From positions 42,747-106,746 of the forward strand of contig WNYE01000116.1 of NCBI GenBank assembly GCA_021396245.1: 64,000 nt of DNA, read 5' to 3'. The stretch comes from Sporothrix humicola. Lineage: Eukaryota; Ascomycota; Sordariomycetes; Ophiostomatales; Ophiostomataceae. The notes under the pieces were generated by a model. That model was not told where the DNA came from. It did not search any database and saw nothing but the letters and a program-made list of their open reading frames with translations. Shown here in pieces: positions 1-10,465 of this stretch; position 1 is the stretch's first letter, and every line of letters begins with the position of its first letter. Both the position numbers and the translations under genes were made by a program.

Positions 1-1568
1 CCAACAGCGGGTCCAATCTGGCCATAAATACGTGGACAGGGATGGGTCGGGCTAGGCCATGAACACGCACCTTCCTAGTCCTCGTGTTTGCTTATTTTGA
101 CGACTATGAAGTGATGTGAAGCAGAAGGCAGGTACCTCAGCACTCAGTAAATTCCTACGGGGAAGTTGCCCCCTTACCTAATAGCATCAAACGGTCTCCT
201 CTTCCCCGCACTCTTCTGACGGGATACACCCGAGCAGCTCGGCTGTCTCCTGTACTCAGTAATACGACGTGCAACAGAAGCATGCGCTGGTTGGAGAATG
301 TCACGGCAAGTTGCGGGCAAAGGGCTGAGGGCCACAGAATGCGGGATACGGGTTGTGGATAGTAGAATGTGGGCGTGAGCGTGAGTGTACATTGTTTGTA
401 TTAATACCTCGCAAAACCAAATATTAGACAGCGCCGGTACGGAGTCGAGCCTTACGAGCAAAAATTAATAAAAGCTGTACAGACACGGGATGTTGCAACG
501 AGTAAACGATGACGGCAGGCACAGCCTGGCCGAATAAATTGCTTACGCTCCTGCACTTTGATAAGAAGTGAAATGGGAGGATATAAAAGTAAGCTCGGCC
601 TCCATTCATGGAAAGAGCTTCAAACGGCCGTTACTCTTCTCGTAGTCTGTCTTATTTGGAGTGTATGGATGGCAGGGCGGAAAGAGCAAACGGCAGTGTG
701 AGTGGACTTGCGGACGTCTGGGCACGCAGAAGAGGGAAAGTGCAAGGCACGGTGCACCTCGAAGCTCGGCATATGTCTTTTTTGTTTATTTCTTTTTTGG
801 CAAGAGCCGTCTTGGTCAAAAGATATACCCAAAAGAAGCAAGAAGCAGCCTTCTTGATTGCTGGGCATCCGTTGCCCCTTCCCATTTATGGTTGGCTTGG
901 ACGAAGCTTGGGCAATTGCCTCGTGGAAAGAGAAAGGTGGCAGTTGCTGATGCCCATTCGCTACAGAGGCGCGCAGTGCTCAGCTTGGACCTGCATTTCC
1001 ACATTTCAGTGAGCGAATGAGGGGTCGTCGAGCGCCCAGACAATCCCCAGGAATGTTGGGTCAAGAGGAGGCTGACAGGCAACCGCTCCTTCCTCGGCTG
1101 CCCCTCACCAAGTCTTGCCTATTCTTGCCTGTTTTCACTCAACACTGTCAGCCAACCAGCCTCCTTGTCCTCCTGCCTTCTTTCCCTGTAATTTGACTGA
1201 CGAGCTGATGACCTTATGAGCTAATTCAATTCACTGATTGAGTTGGGGAAACACAGACGAGACAAAGCGACTCACCACGGATCTGTGAATGGCCGACAAC
1301 GACGTGTGAGAGAGACCTGGGCTGACGTGAAAAAAAGTGTCTCGGGCATTGTTTCCTGGAGGATTGTTGGGTGTCTTGTGTGATTCCACGTTTCTGGTTT
1401 TCTTTTGTGTTTCCAGTGTTTCTTGCGTTTCTTTGTGATCGTTTTGTGGTCTTTTTGAAGTTTCAGTCACGATCTTTGGTCTTTTCAAGTATGAAAAGGA
1501 GCCTTGACGGCAACGACACGACGATTCGATAACCGACATCCACTGGCCATCTGCAGACTCCCGCAACG
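1..1568. other. 5' flank without a supported gene
   Basis: No reading frame here has coding character. Short open frames overlap on both strands and none carries a recognisable domain. The stretch from about 1090 to 1500 is rich in C and T on the + strand, like the leaders seen upstream of other genes in this window, so it may be promoter or leader for the ORF starting at 1569. That is inference. Confidence 0.6.
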
Positions 1569-2219
1569 ATGCATACCCTCGCGAGCTCAATGCCACGCCT
1601 CTTTGGCCGGTCACAGACACCGACGCCATCACAAGTCCAAGAGCCGCCAGCTCCACGAGCCAAACTCGTCCGACGAACAGGCGATCATTTTGTGCCGCTT
1701 CCCGGCCATGCCGGACACTCCGGATACACATCTCCGGCCTCGTTTGAGCCGCTTCGCCGTGAGGGCAGTTTGGCATCTGGTTCCTTGGCATCCGCGGCGG
1801 CCTCGGGCTACGAGGTTCTGCTCAACGGCCCAGACCGAAGCAGTCTCTGTGGGAGCAGTATCCGCGGAGGAAATGGAGGTGGGAGCGGAAGTGTTAACAA
1901 CCAGCAGCACCGCTACTATGCTGTCCGGTCACAACGAAATATGCATCGCTCATGGCTAGCTGCAGCAGACGCCCGGAGACCATCGTGGTCTGGCGAACGG
2001 CCGCCACCTCGCAAACTGGTTAAAGATCCCGGCGGATCGGCGAGACCGTCAGCATCGAGAGAAATTCCAGATGATACCGACTTGCGGCGGAAGGCTGCTG
2101 GGAGCACAAGCCAAGCCAATAGTGGAAGCTCGCCTACACACGAGAGAGGCAGCTCGGGCAGTCCTGGCTCACTAGGCATCCGGCGCAAGATCTCCCGGTG
2201 GCGTGATCTCCGATGGTGA
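1569..2219 (+). CDS. Hypothetical basic, Ser/Gly/Arg-rich protein
   Basis: A 216-residue frame, ATG at 1569 and TGA at 2217. I do not recognise it. The product is basic and low in hydrophobic residues, with many Ser, Gly, Arg and Pro, so it would be largely disordered. There is no signal peptide and no membrane segment. A second in-frame ATG at 1590 gives a start with Met-Pro-Arg-Leu-Phe and could be the true one. GC content and codon choice are closer to the real genes nearby than to the surrounding spacer, which is the main reason to list it. Overlapping open frames on the other strand (1231-1791) weaken the case. It lies upstream of Rrp43 in the same direction. It could be a real lineage-specific gene, the last exon of a longer gene, or a chance ORF. 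Confidence 0.42.
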   Translation: MHTLASSMPRLFGRSQTPTPSQVQEPPAPRAKLVRRTGDHFVPLPGHAGHSGYTSPASFEPLRREGSLASGSLASAAASGYEVLLNGPDRSSLCGSSIRGGNGGGSGSVNNQQHRYYAVRSQRNMHRSWLAAADARRPSWSGERPPPRKLVKDPGGSARPSASREIPDDTDLRRKAAGSTSQANSGSSPTHERGSSGSPGSLGIRRKISRWRDLRW

Positions 2220-2926
2220 ATATCTCGTGAGATCTCTCATTGGGGATACATTTGAGACCAATATCTTACGAGAGGCCGGATCGCTCATCTCAGAGACATG
2301 AGGACGGTTGTAGCCTTTTTTACTTTCATGCTGCATTTACGGTGTTGATTTTTATATTGTACACCTTCTCCATTTCGAGCTTTTCTACATCATCTTTTCC
2401 ACGTCCGTTTTGTCTCGGTTTATTTCCCTCATCATCCTCATTATTTTCTCGTTCATATTTTCTATTTTGCATCGACTGTCAAACGGGCGTTTATTTTGTA
2501 TATTTTCGGGCGCATGGCGGCATTTATATTTCTACCTGCCAATACAGTAGAATGAACATATATACATGCAAAAAGACACGAAATCTCACGATATCTGTCA
2601 AAAGTATGAATCTGGAATATCTCAAGATGCGGTCGATCCATAGCTATATTAAATCTGGCACACCTTAATTGCCCTGGGATGGTGGTGTTGATCCCACTAA
2701 CCCCACGAAAATACGTTGACCAACAGGCGGTCAGCTGCCAGCATCCAGCGCTAAGACCGCTGAAGGGGAGCTAGCTGTGCACCGTCCAGGCTCAGCTCTT
2801 TATCGCGTTTCTTATCGCTCAAAAAAATTTGCCCAAGCAAAGGCATCACCAAATGTCACGACAAACGATAGCCTCGTCAACAATTATTCCACACACGACA
2901 CACCTCCCTCCACACATATATACACA
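2220..2926. other. Intergenic region and Rrp43 promoter
   Basis: About 700 bases without a gene. The first half is T-rich on the + strand (2320-2510). The 60 bases before the Rrp43 ATG carry CACA and TATATA runs. An in-frame upstream ATG at 2777 would extend Rrp43 by 50 residues, but those residues are not conserved-looking and the ATG at 2927 has a better context (CACAATGG). Confidence 0.6.
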
Positions 2927-4039
2927 ATGGCACAACAAAAGGGCCAATTGGCCCGCCCGATCTTTGCCAAGATTGCGCCGCACGAGTTCCTTGTCGCCAA
3001 CCTTGCCCGCGAAAGTCAAGAAGGAGGATCACAACAAGGCACCCGTCCAAATGGCCGCACGCCCGACGAGTCTCGCGACTTTGACGTGCACACGGGCTCG
3101 CTGTCGCAAGCACATGGAAGCGCGGCTGTCCGCCTCGGACGTACGCGCGTTATCTGCGGCGTGCGCGGCGAGATCCTGCCCGTCACCAACATCCCCCAAT
3201 ACAGACCCTCGACAGTGGTCTCGACAGGGCCAGACACAGACAAGGCTGCCGTCGAGGCAGACAACCGCCGGCAGCTCAAGGACTACGATCTGCTAGTGCC
3301 CAACCTCGAGCTTGCTACGGGAAGCGCACCTGAGTTCTTGCCGGGTGGCCCGCCGTCGGTCCTGGCCCAGGTCCTGAGCACAAGACTTTATGCTCTGTTG
3401 CACAGCTCTGGTCTCGTCGACGCCGAGGCCCTCAAGATTTGGCACACCCCGGGACGGAGAACCCAAGAGGGAGAAGACGAAGATATGGAGGTCGACGAGG
3501 AAGAGGATGACGAAGAAGAGGAGGACCGCACACCCGAAGTCAAGGCCTACTGGACACTCTATATCGACCTATTGTTCCTCTCCTTTGACGGCAACCCCTT
3601 GGACGCCGCCTGGGCCGCCATCGTTGCCGCCCTACGTGATACCCGTCTGCCGCATGCACGCTGGGACGCCGATAGAGACCGCGTCGTGTGCTCACCGCCC
3701 TCGGTTACGCCGCCGCCTCCATTGACTTTGAGAGGTCTGCCCGTGGCATCGACGGCTGTCGTCCTCGTCGAGAACCGCAAGCGGCAGCAGCGCCAGAGCA
3801 GCGAGGCCGCCGGCGGGCACTGGATCCTAGAAGACCCGGACCGGCTGGAGGAGGGCCAGTGCCACGAGACTGTGACTGTCGTCGTGGACTGTTCGCAGGG
3901 GACAGGCAAATTGACTTTCGTCCGCGCGCTGTCCAAGAGTGGTGGCGTTCTCGTCGGGCCCAAGGAGCTGCATGCACTCGTCGCATCGGCCGAGAAGCGG
4001 TGGGCAAGCCTGTCCAAGGCTCTGGGGCAGGGCGCCTGA
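2927..4039 (+). CDS. RRP43: Exosome complex component Rrp43 (RNase PH-like)
   Basis: Single-exon gene for 370 residues. The protein is one of the RNase PH-like subunits of the six-member ring of the RNA exosome, which feeds RNA to Rrp44 and Rrp6 for 3'-5' decay and rRNA processing in nucleus and cytoplasm. The family signature is visible near the N terminus: ProHisGluPhe at 18-21, the RPNGR motif at 40-44 (RPDGR in many relatives), TGSLSQAHGSAAVRLG around 57-71, then VICGVRGEI. The second half of the fold is seen in DLLFLSFDGNPLDAAW and near the C terminus in GTGKLTFVRALSKSGG. As in other eukaryotic ring subunits, no catalytic set is expected. A strongly acidic insert (about residues 181-201, Glu/Asp only with few breaks) interrupts the domain and is probably a disordered loop. 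I chose the ATG at 2927 because homology begins just after it. A poly(A)-like AATAAA lies at 4157-4162. Rrp42 and Rrp45 are the alternatives but the N-terminal pattern fits Rrp43 best. Confidence 0.87.
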   Translation: MAQQKGQLARPIFAKIAPHEFLVANLARESQEGGSQQGTRPNGRTPDESRDFDVHTGSLSQAHGSAAVRLGRTRVICGVRGEILPVTNIPQYRPSTVVSTGPDTDKAAVEADNRRQLKDYDLLVPNLELATGSAPEFLPGGPPSVLAQVLSTRLYALLHSSGLVDAEALKIWHTPGRRTQEGEDEDMEVDEEEDDEEEEDRTPEVKAYWTLYIDLLFLSFDGNPLDAAWAAIVAALRDTRLPHARWDADRDRVVCSPPSVTPPPPLTLRGLPVASTAVVLVENRKRQQRQSSEAAGGHWILEDPDRLEEGQCHETVTVVVDCSQGTGKLTFVRALSKSGGVLVGPKELHALVASAEKRWASLSKALGQGA

Positions 4040-5050
4040 AGAGGGGACAAGATGATACGACACGACAAGTCGACGAAACAACAGTCATCGATACGGCGCT
4101 CCCTTAGGCAATGACCCGGAGACGGCTCTCGAAAGATACCCATGAAGGACACAGTCAATAAAGAGGCAAGCCGAGGTTTCAGCGGAAACAGGACGTCATA
4201 TGCAAGAGCATATATACGAGTATATGGCCATGATCTCTGATCACAGCTCGTGGACCGCTAGATACGAGATTGGTATGGCTTCCAAGATACCCAGAGCTCA
4301 CCTTATATTGGTGAGAACACAAGAAGCAATGCTATACCAAGGATATCCTTGAGCTATTCATTTTTGAAGCAGGATCTCCAATACCTCCCTACATTATATT
4401 CAACATAGAGAAGAACATGGTATGGCGTAATGAAAGCATTGGTATCCATGCTCTCTGAAAGCAATAATAAATCAACACAATTCACTACAAATCCATAATA
4501 AATTCACGGCTCATGAGAATGGAATACATAAGCTCATCATAGAAGAGATGAATGTCCCGACCTTTCGAACCATCCTTACAGGCTTGAGGGTTTCCCCTTA
4601 AAATCAAGGGCAGTAGATACAGGTGGAGGTGTTTCGTTCAATCTCCCACTCTACGGCTATATGCAATCCAGTGAAGGCTCGCAAATCCAAAAATGCAGCA
4701 CGAGTAGCCATCGACACGCCCCGTGAAGGGTGTGGGTTTGAGCAGCCGTCGCATTCGGTGGCAGAGTGGGTTGTTGAAGAAGAAAAGAGAAGAGAGGAAA
4801 GAGAGGTCGAAACGCGTGAGAAAGCTTTTTCATAGTGAGAGATACAGTGGATGGGCAGGGGCGGTGCGGAGAAACGTGTGTCCGCGCTAAGGTGGACAGT
4901 GGACGGTTGCGCCTGCCCCACTCTATGCTCAAGTTCTTGCATCCATCTCAATTTCTGCCTATCGAAAAGCTTCCTCCTTTTCCTCCTTTCTTCTCTTCCT
5001 TTGTTTTTTCTCCCCTCACAAGCAGCCTTCACCGCGTCACAGACACAATC
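4040..5050. other. Rrp43-REP intergenic region
   Basis: About 1 kb without a gene. It holds the 3' end of Rrp43 (AATAAA at 4157) and an AT-richer middle (4190-4560). A C/T-rich stretch runs from about 4940 to 5035 on the + strand and ends just before the REP start codon; it is probably the REP promoter and leader. Small open frames on both strands have no coding character. Confidence 0.6.
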
Positions 5051-7065
5051 ATGGAGTCCCTTTCAGACACCATTTGGGATGTTGTCATCTGCGGCACGGG
5101 GCTGCAGCAGTCTCTTCTCGCACTGTAAGTCTTTTCCCACATGCGTGTCTCGCCTCATGATTTCTTGATTTCCAAGCGACGTTTTCCGAGTCCTTGTTTC
5201 TGACTGACTCTAGCCCCTGAACTTGTGATTTTGACCTGGCCTGTCCCTTTGATATAGAGCTCTCTCTCGCTCCAACAAGAACATTTTGCACATCGACCCG
5301 AACCAGTACTATGGCGGGTCCGAGGCTGCCCTGAGCCTCTCCGAAGCCGACGCGTGGACAGCACCTCGTCCGGAAGCGTCGGCAGTGCGACCGACCACCA
5401 CAACAGAAGCCAATGTGAAGCTTGGCCCTCTGTCGCAGTACTCGGTCGCTCTGGCGCCGCAGTTTCTGCACGCACGCTCGGCCCTCGTTGAATTGCTCGT
5501 ATCCTCGCGCGCGTTTCGGCAACTCGAGTTCCTGGCCGTGTCGTCGTTTTTCGTTCTCGACTCTTCCGAGTCCTCGACCTCCTCCTCCCCATCCATTACG
5601 CGCATCCCAGCGACCCGCGAAGACGTCTTTGCCAGCACTGCCATGCCTGCCCGTGCCAAGCGCCAGCTGATGAAGTTTCTCAAGTCTGTCTTGGCATTTG
5701 ACGAGGCCCAGGGCGAGGAGAGCGACAATTCTTGGGCAGAACATGCCGATGAACCGCTCGGCGCGTACTTGCAGTCGAAGTTTAGCCTCGATAACCGGAT
5801 GCGGGACAATGTGCTCGCTCTCACTCTGTCGCTGGACGGCGCAGCTGTGACTGTCAAACAAGGCATGTCGCGGCTGCACCGGCACATTACATCGATGGGC
5901 CTGTTCGGTCCCGGGTTCGCGGCCGTGTGTCCCAAGTGGGGTGGCTACGGTGAGATTGTGCAGGTGGCGTGTCGGGCGGCGGCCGTTGGCGGCGCAATCT
6001 ACATGCTGGGCAGCGGCATCAAGTCAGTGAAGGAGGCCACACCCGTAGATGGAGAAGCTCAAACAGAGAAGCTTCTCGAGTTGGAGCTAACGCGCGACAT
6101 GGCGGTCAAGACGAAGCTGCTCGTTCGCGGCGACGAAGACATTATCGAGGCGTCGCCAGAGTCTCCTGCACCTGCTCCCGGCGAAGGACAACAGCTCAGC
6201 AGACTCATTGCTGTGGTCGGCGCTCCGTTGCCGTTCCTGTTTGCGCCGACAGTCGAGGGAGCCCCGGTGGCTGGCGGGGCGGTGATAGCCTTGTCGGCCG
6301 GTCGGCCGGTGTCGGCTGATGGCCCGGCGCCGGAGCACCCCGTGTTTGTGATGGCACACTCCAGTGATACTGGAGAGTGTCCAGTTGGTCAGAGTAAGTC
6401 GAAATCTCCCTTTGTACATTTTCTTACCTATAAACACACCCATTCTTCATCCCCCCGAAGCTACATGATGATTCTTGAATCAAAAAAACTTATCTACATT
6501 GTCTGAGCTCTTGCTTTGACGAGAACATATTCGATCTGATCAGCTTTCTTTCCGTCCACTTTGTTTCCGTCTTATTATTTTACATCATACTGTGGAAATT
6601 TGAAGCTAACAAACAGGTGTTCTTCAATTTACAACGATCCGTACTGAGGGCAGCAAGGCCCTGTTGGAGGCCGCACTCCAGACGCTGCTAGCCGCCTTTG
6701 CATCAGAAATGGCAAAGGATGCAAGCAGTGATACCGAGAACAAGGGTGACGGCAGCAACAGCGGCGAAACTGTTTTGCCGTCGTCAACGTCATTACCCGT
6801 TCTCTACCAGCTGTACTATGAGCAGCCGAGAGCGGAGGTGAAGGACACGGAAGTAACCCCAGCACCGCAGTCCGAGGCCTCTCCTAGCACATTCCGCTTC
6901 CCGCCGCTACCCGTCGACCTCATGGTGGAGGACGGGCCGCTCGACGTAGTGCGAGAGGCATGGCGGCGGGTAGTTGGTGCTGAGGCAGGTGACGATGTTG
7001 ATGCAGAGTATATGAAGTTTGTTGATCGTGAAGGCAACGATGCCGACGACATGGAGTACGACTGA
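5051..7065 (+). CDS. MRS6: Rab escort protein (Rab GGTase component A, Mrs6-like)
   Basis: Three exons, 5051-5124, 5258-6393 and 6617-7065, giving 552 residues (yeast Mrs6 is about 600). Both introns have GTAAGT donors; intron 2 has a GCTAAC branch site at 6605 and ends CAG. The reading frame continues only if both are removed. REP binds newly made Rab GTPases and presents them to geranylgeranyl transferase II in the cytosol, then delivers them to membranes. The N terminus has the GDI/REP dinucleotide-fold motif: WDVVICGTG at 9-17, followed by ALSRSNKNILHIDPNQYYGG. A second conserved block, KWGGYGEIVQ, starts at residue 251 and is followed by GGAIYMLG. GDI proper is shorter (about 450 residues) and keeps a more perfect YYGG(E)xAS region, so REP is favoured by length, by the Ala/Ser/Glu-rich inserts, and by the acidic C-terminal tail ending DDMEYD. 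No prenylation CaaX box is present, as expected. Confidence 0.9.
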
Positions 7066-10000
7066 GCGGTGTCGGCGAGTTGACGTCAACGAGTCGGGTG
7101 TATTTTTATGACGTTTTTGCTATTTTTACCACATTCTGCATGACACGATACCTACGAGGACGCTTTAATATCATGATTTTATTTTATTTTCTGCTTCCTT
7201 TTCTTGACTTTTGCTTTGTTGGAAATTTTCTTTCTCGCCTCGATTATATTCTCTCGGGATATCCGTCTTAATACGTCTGTTATTGGCACTCTAGCCGACG
7301 GCTGCTGTTGGCCGTACTGTCGTATCGGCTTGACATTGGCCTGTCGTCGGATGTGGTACAGAATGACGGGACCGTAGTGCCCTATCAAAGCTGTCAAAAA
7401 GCATCGAAGAGTTGAAAAGAGAATGAGAGAGAACAATGCTCGGCACGCCTCGGGAGCGGCACAGCACACGCTGTATGCAGAGGAAAGATCTCACCATGGT
7501 TGCAATAGGCACGAAAAAAAACAATGAAATGACGAGAGAGGGAATTGCGGCGATAGGCCCGTCCGCTCACCGGCCGGTCGTGCCCAATATGCTATTTTCG
7601 TTGCATATTTTATTCAATTGCCGTCCTCAGTCGAGGCCCAATCCATGGGTGCCATGTCAAGGCAAGGAAGAAAAGGACCGTTTCTTTCTTTCTTTTTTTT
7701 TTCTTTTGTTTTTCCCGTTCTTTTTCATTCTTTGATTCCTTCCATTATCTCAGCTGTCGTTGGTCCAAAACACGTCACTTGGTCGTCACTCGCCATCAAT
7801 CTCCGCTCTTCCGCATTTTCTGCTGCTGCTCTTCTTTATTTTCGCCACAATCCTATGGTTTTTTTTTTTCTGAGCATCGTCCCGTGTTGGCCACTGCAAG
7901 GGCCCTCCGCAGCTGAACATTGCATGGCAGTGGACCCTCTCGTACCTTTTTTTTTTTTTTCTTTTTTCATTCCGTACGACAACCACATACGTTCAGTCGC
8001 TCTTTTGCCTGTCTTTTATAGCCACAGCCATGTGTTTCCTATTCGGTCGTACACTCCATTGCCTTCTAAAGACCACAAAGTACAAAACATCGCAAGAGAC
8101 TGCCTCGGTGGGCGTTGGAGTGCGGCTCTACCGAGCAACGGGACCAACAGGACAAGTGCCGACCTTTTTTAGTGCCTCTGTACTCACAGACACGACATTG
8201 AAACCGTCAATGATATTAAGGGGAAACAGATCAGAATACCAGAGGAGGGCGACCTTGCGAGCGTCGGTCACGCATGGCAGCCCTCTTGTCCAACCTCACC
8301 GTCCGGTTTTTGGCCGGTCGTACAAGCTCGACGATGTGGAGGATGTGGAAGTTGTGGAGAGAATACAGAAAGGGAAAGAATAGTGTGCAAAAAAAGAAAG
8401 AAAGAAAGAGAACCAGATATGGCAGTAGTTAGTGTCACAATGTACAAAAGGTGCACAAAATTGTGTGACTCGCCGTCATCGCCTTATTTTCAGCACCGTT
8501 GGCATCGTGGAGAAGCAAGGCATGGGCAGACGGTTTTCTCCGGACTTCAGACAACAGTACTTTTGTTCTTTTGTTTGGATCTCGACCGGGTGATGAACAA
8601 GGATGAGACCGGGCGGACATTTAAATTCCCCGAAACAGCGACATGTGTACAAGAGCACCGTGCCTTTTTCTTGTAAGCGATGGCCTTGTTACTCATGCGG
8701 CCTTGTCAAAAGCATGGTGTGCATGTCGAGCTGAGACGTGCGGAAGATGTGGGGATGGAGAAGAGACAACGGAGATATAGACGAAGGCAAATCAAGGTTC
8801 CAGATCACTGTGTTTCAAAAAGGCAAAAGAGACCATCCAGACCATCCAGACATATCTAATGATTGTACGAGGCGCCAACCGACGAACAGAGAAAGCGGTG
8901 AGATATACGAGCAGACAAAACATGTTATTTAGCACAATGCTGAAGTCCAGAGATTTTGCAAGATCGTACATTAGTTTATACGATTTTGCGAAAATTATAT
9001 ATAATAAAAATAATTAAACATAATGGTGCCATTATTTTATTTACAAAATTTATTTTCACAGATTCATTTTTAAATAAATATATTTCCAAATTCTTTATTC
9101 ACAAGGGAAACGTCATCCGTTGTCTCGCATCCGATCCGATCTTGCCTCCTCCCCTCACCTTTTCTCCTCACCTTGCGTCGACTGCTTGCAAATAGAGACA
9201 GCGAAAGCAGTCATATGATGCCGACCTCATGCAGGCCGAACCCACCTTTTGGAACCAGAACCAGAGATGAAGACAATAGGCATCCGACAGAACCAAGGAA
9301 TGAACGAAGATCATAAGATAAAGGTGAGCAACCACAAAGAAATAGCAAGCAATCCCTGTAAAGATGGAGGGCATCGTCTGTTGGTAAGCTTGTCTTCACC
9401 GTAGAGGCTAAAATAATAACAATAATACTAATAAATATAAGACCCATATGCACTGAAATGCGTGCATACAGGCTTCCCTCAGAATTCCTTGAAGCCTGGA
9501 TGCATACGGCTGCATGCAGTTTGCATGCAGAGGTGCAATACCAAGCTCGAGAGGATCCAAGATCGAACCACTGCCGTTGCGGTGAAACACGCATTGCGAT
9601 GCTTTCGAAAGTTCAGTGCCGTTTTCATCCTTTCTTTTTTTTTTTTTTCCCTTCTCTTCTTCTTTTTGTTCCTTTTCCACTGGCAACCACACAGTTCCCT
9701 CTTTGGGACACCTTGTGGAGACTTACCAACCTTTTGGTTTCCATTACAACAATACTCGTAATTTTCAAGGTATGACGCCTCACCTTTTTGGTGACTTTTG
9801 TAAGAGATATTCGCCCTGTTTCTCGCAATGAGGGGAACGTGCTTCATGGCTTTCTCGCTTGGAGTCGCTTACACACCCTCGGTCATCTGTTTCTTCTGTC
9901 TTTTTCTTTTTGCCATTTCTTTTTGCTATTTGTTTTTACTACTTTCTTTTTGCTGCTTTCTTTTTGTTGGCTTCCTTTCTTGGTATTCCGCACAAGCACC

Positions 10001-10430
10001 GCATTTACTGCCCAAGCCTGAATATGCGTGTTTTCCAAGGCCTATTAGTACTTGGCTATCCTCAGCTCAACCCCTTCCCTGTTTGCCACAAAATAGGGGC
10101 CCGATGGCGTCCTCTCGCTTATGACTCTCTGCCGTTGTTTTCTTTTTCGCTTCTGTGCCTCTGCTTGCTCTATATTTTTGCTTTCTTCTTCTCACTATTG
10201 GAGTGTTCATTCCTGTTGTTTTGCCTCCACACCGGTTGTCGTGCTTTCTTTTTCTGCTGCTCTTTTTTCTTCTTTCGGTCCAGATGCATCCGTCCTGCCC
10301 GTAAATTGCTGCCCGCCCTGGAATTGCGAATGCATATTGGGTTTTGTCAGTGTCTAGATTCCCTTGAAAAGTCCCCGTCTTTCCAAAAGTCGGCATTCCG
10401 CGTACTCGTATTGCCGTGGCTTCCTTCCGC
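7066..10430. other. Gene-poor block A, part 1
   Basis: No gene supported. Long T or C/T tracts lie on the + strand (7680-7740, 7945-7970, 9630-9690, 9890-9970), so phenylalanine- and serine-rich open frames appear by composition alone. An AT-rich patch (8940-9110) has no coding frame and no transposon signature I can see. A direct repeat GACCATCCA occurs twice at about 8830-8850. Two copies of TGCATGCAG sit next to each other near 9511-9530. Confidence 0.6.
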
Positions 10431-10465
10431 TTTTGCTTTTTGCTTTTTGCTTTTTGCTTCTGCTT
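10429..10465 (+). repeat. (GCTTTTT)n short tandem repeat
   Basis: About four to five copies of a 7-base unit GCTTTTT, decaying at the right end into GCTTCT and GCTTTCT. It lies in pyrimidine-rich noncoding DNA. A loosely similar A-rich, strand-inverted array (AAAAGC words) occurs at about 38280-38335. Confidence 0.75.

Noticed and set aside
8940..9110. AT-rich patch as a repeat-induced-mutation transposon relic
   Set aside because: Only about 170 bases long, no terminal repeats, no transposase or polymerase trace and no second copy in the window.
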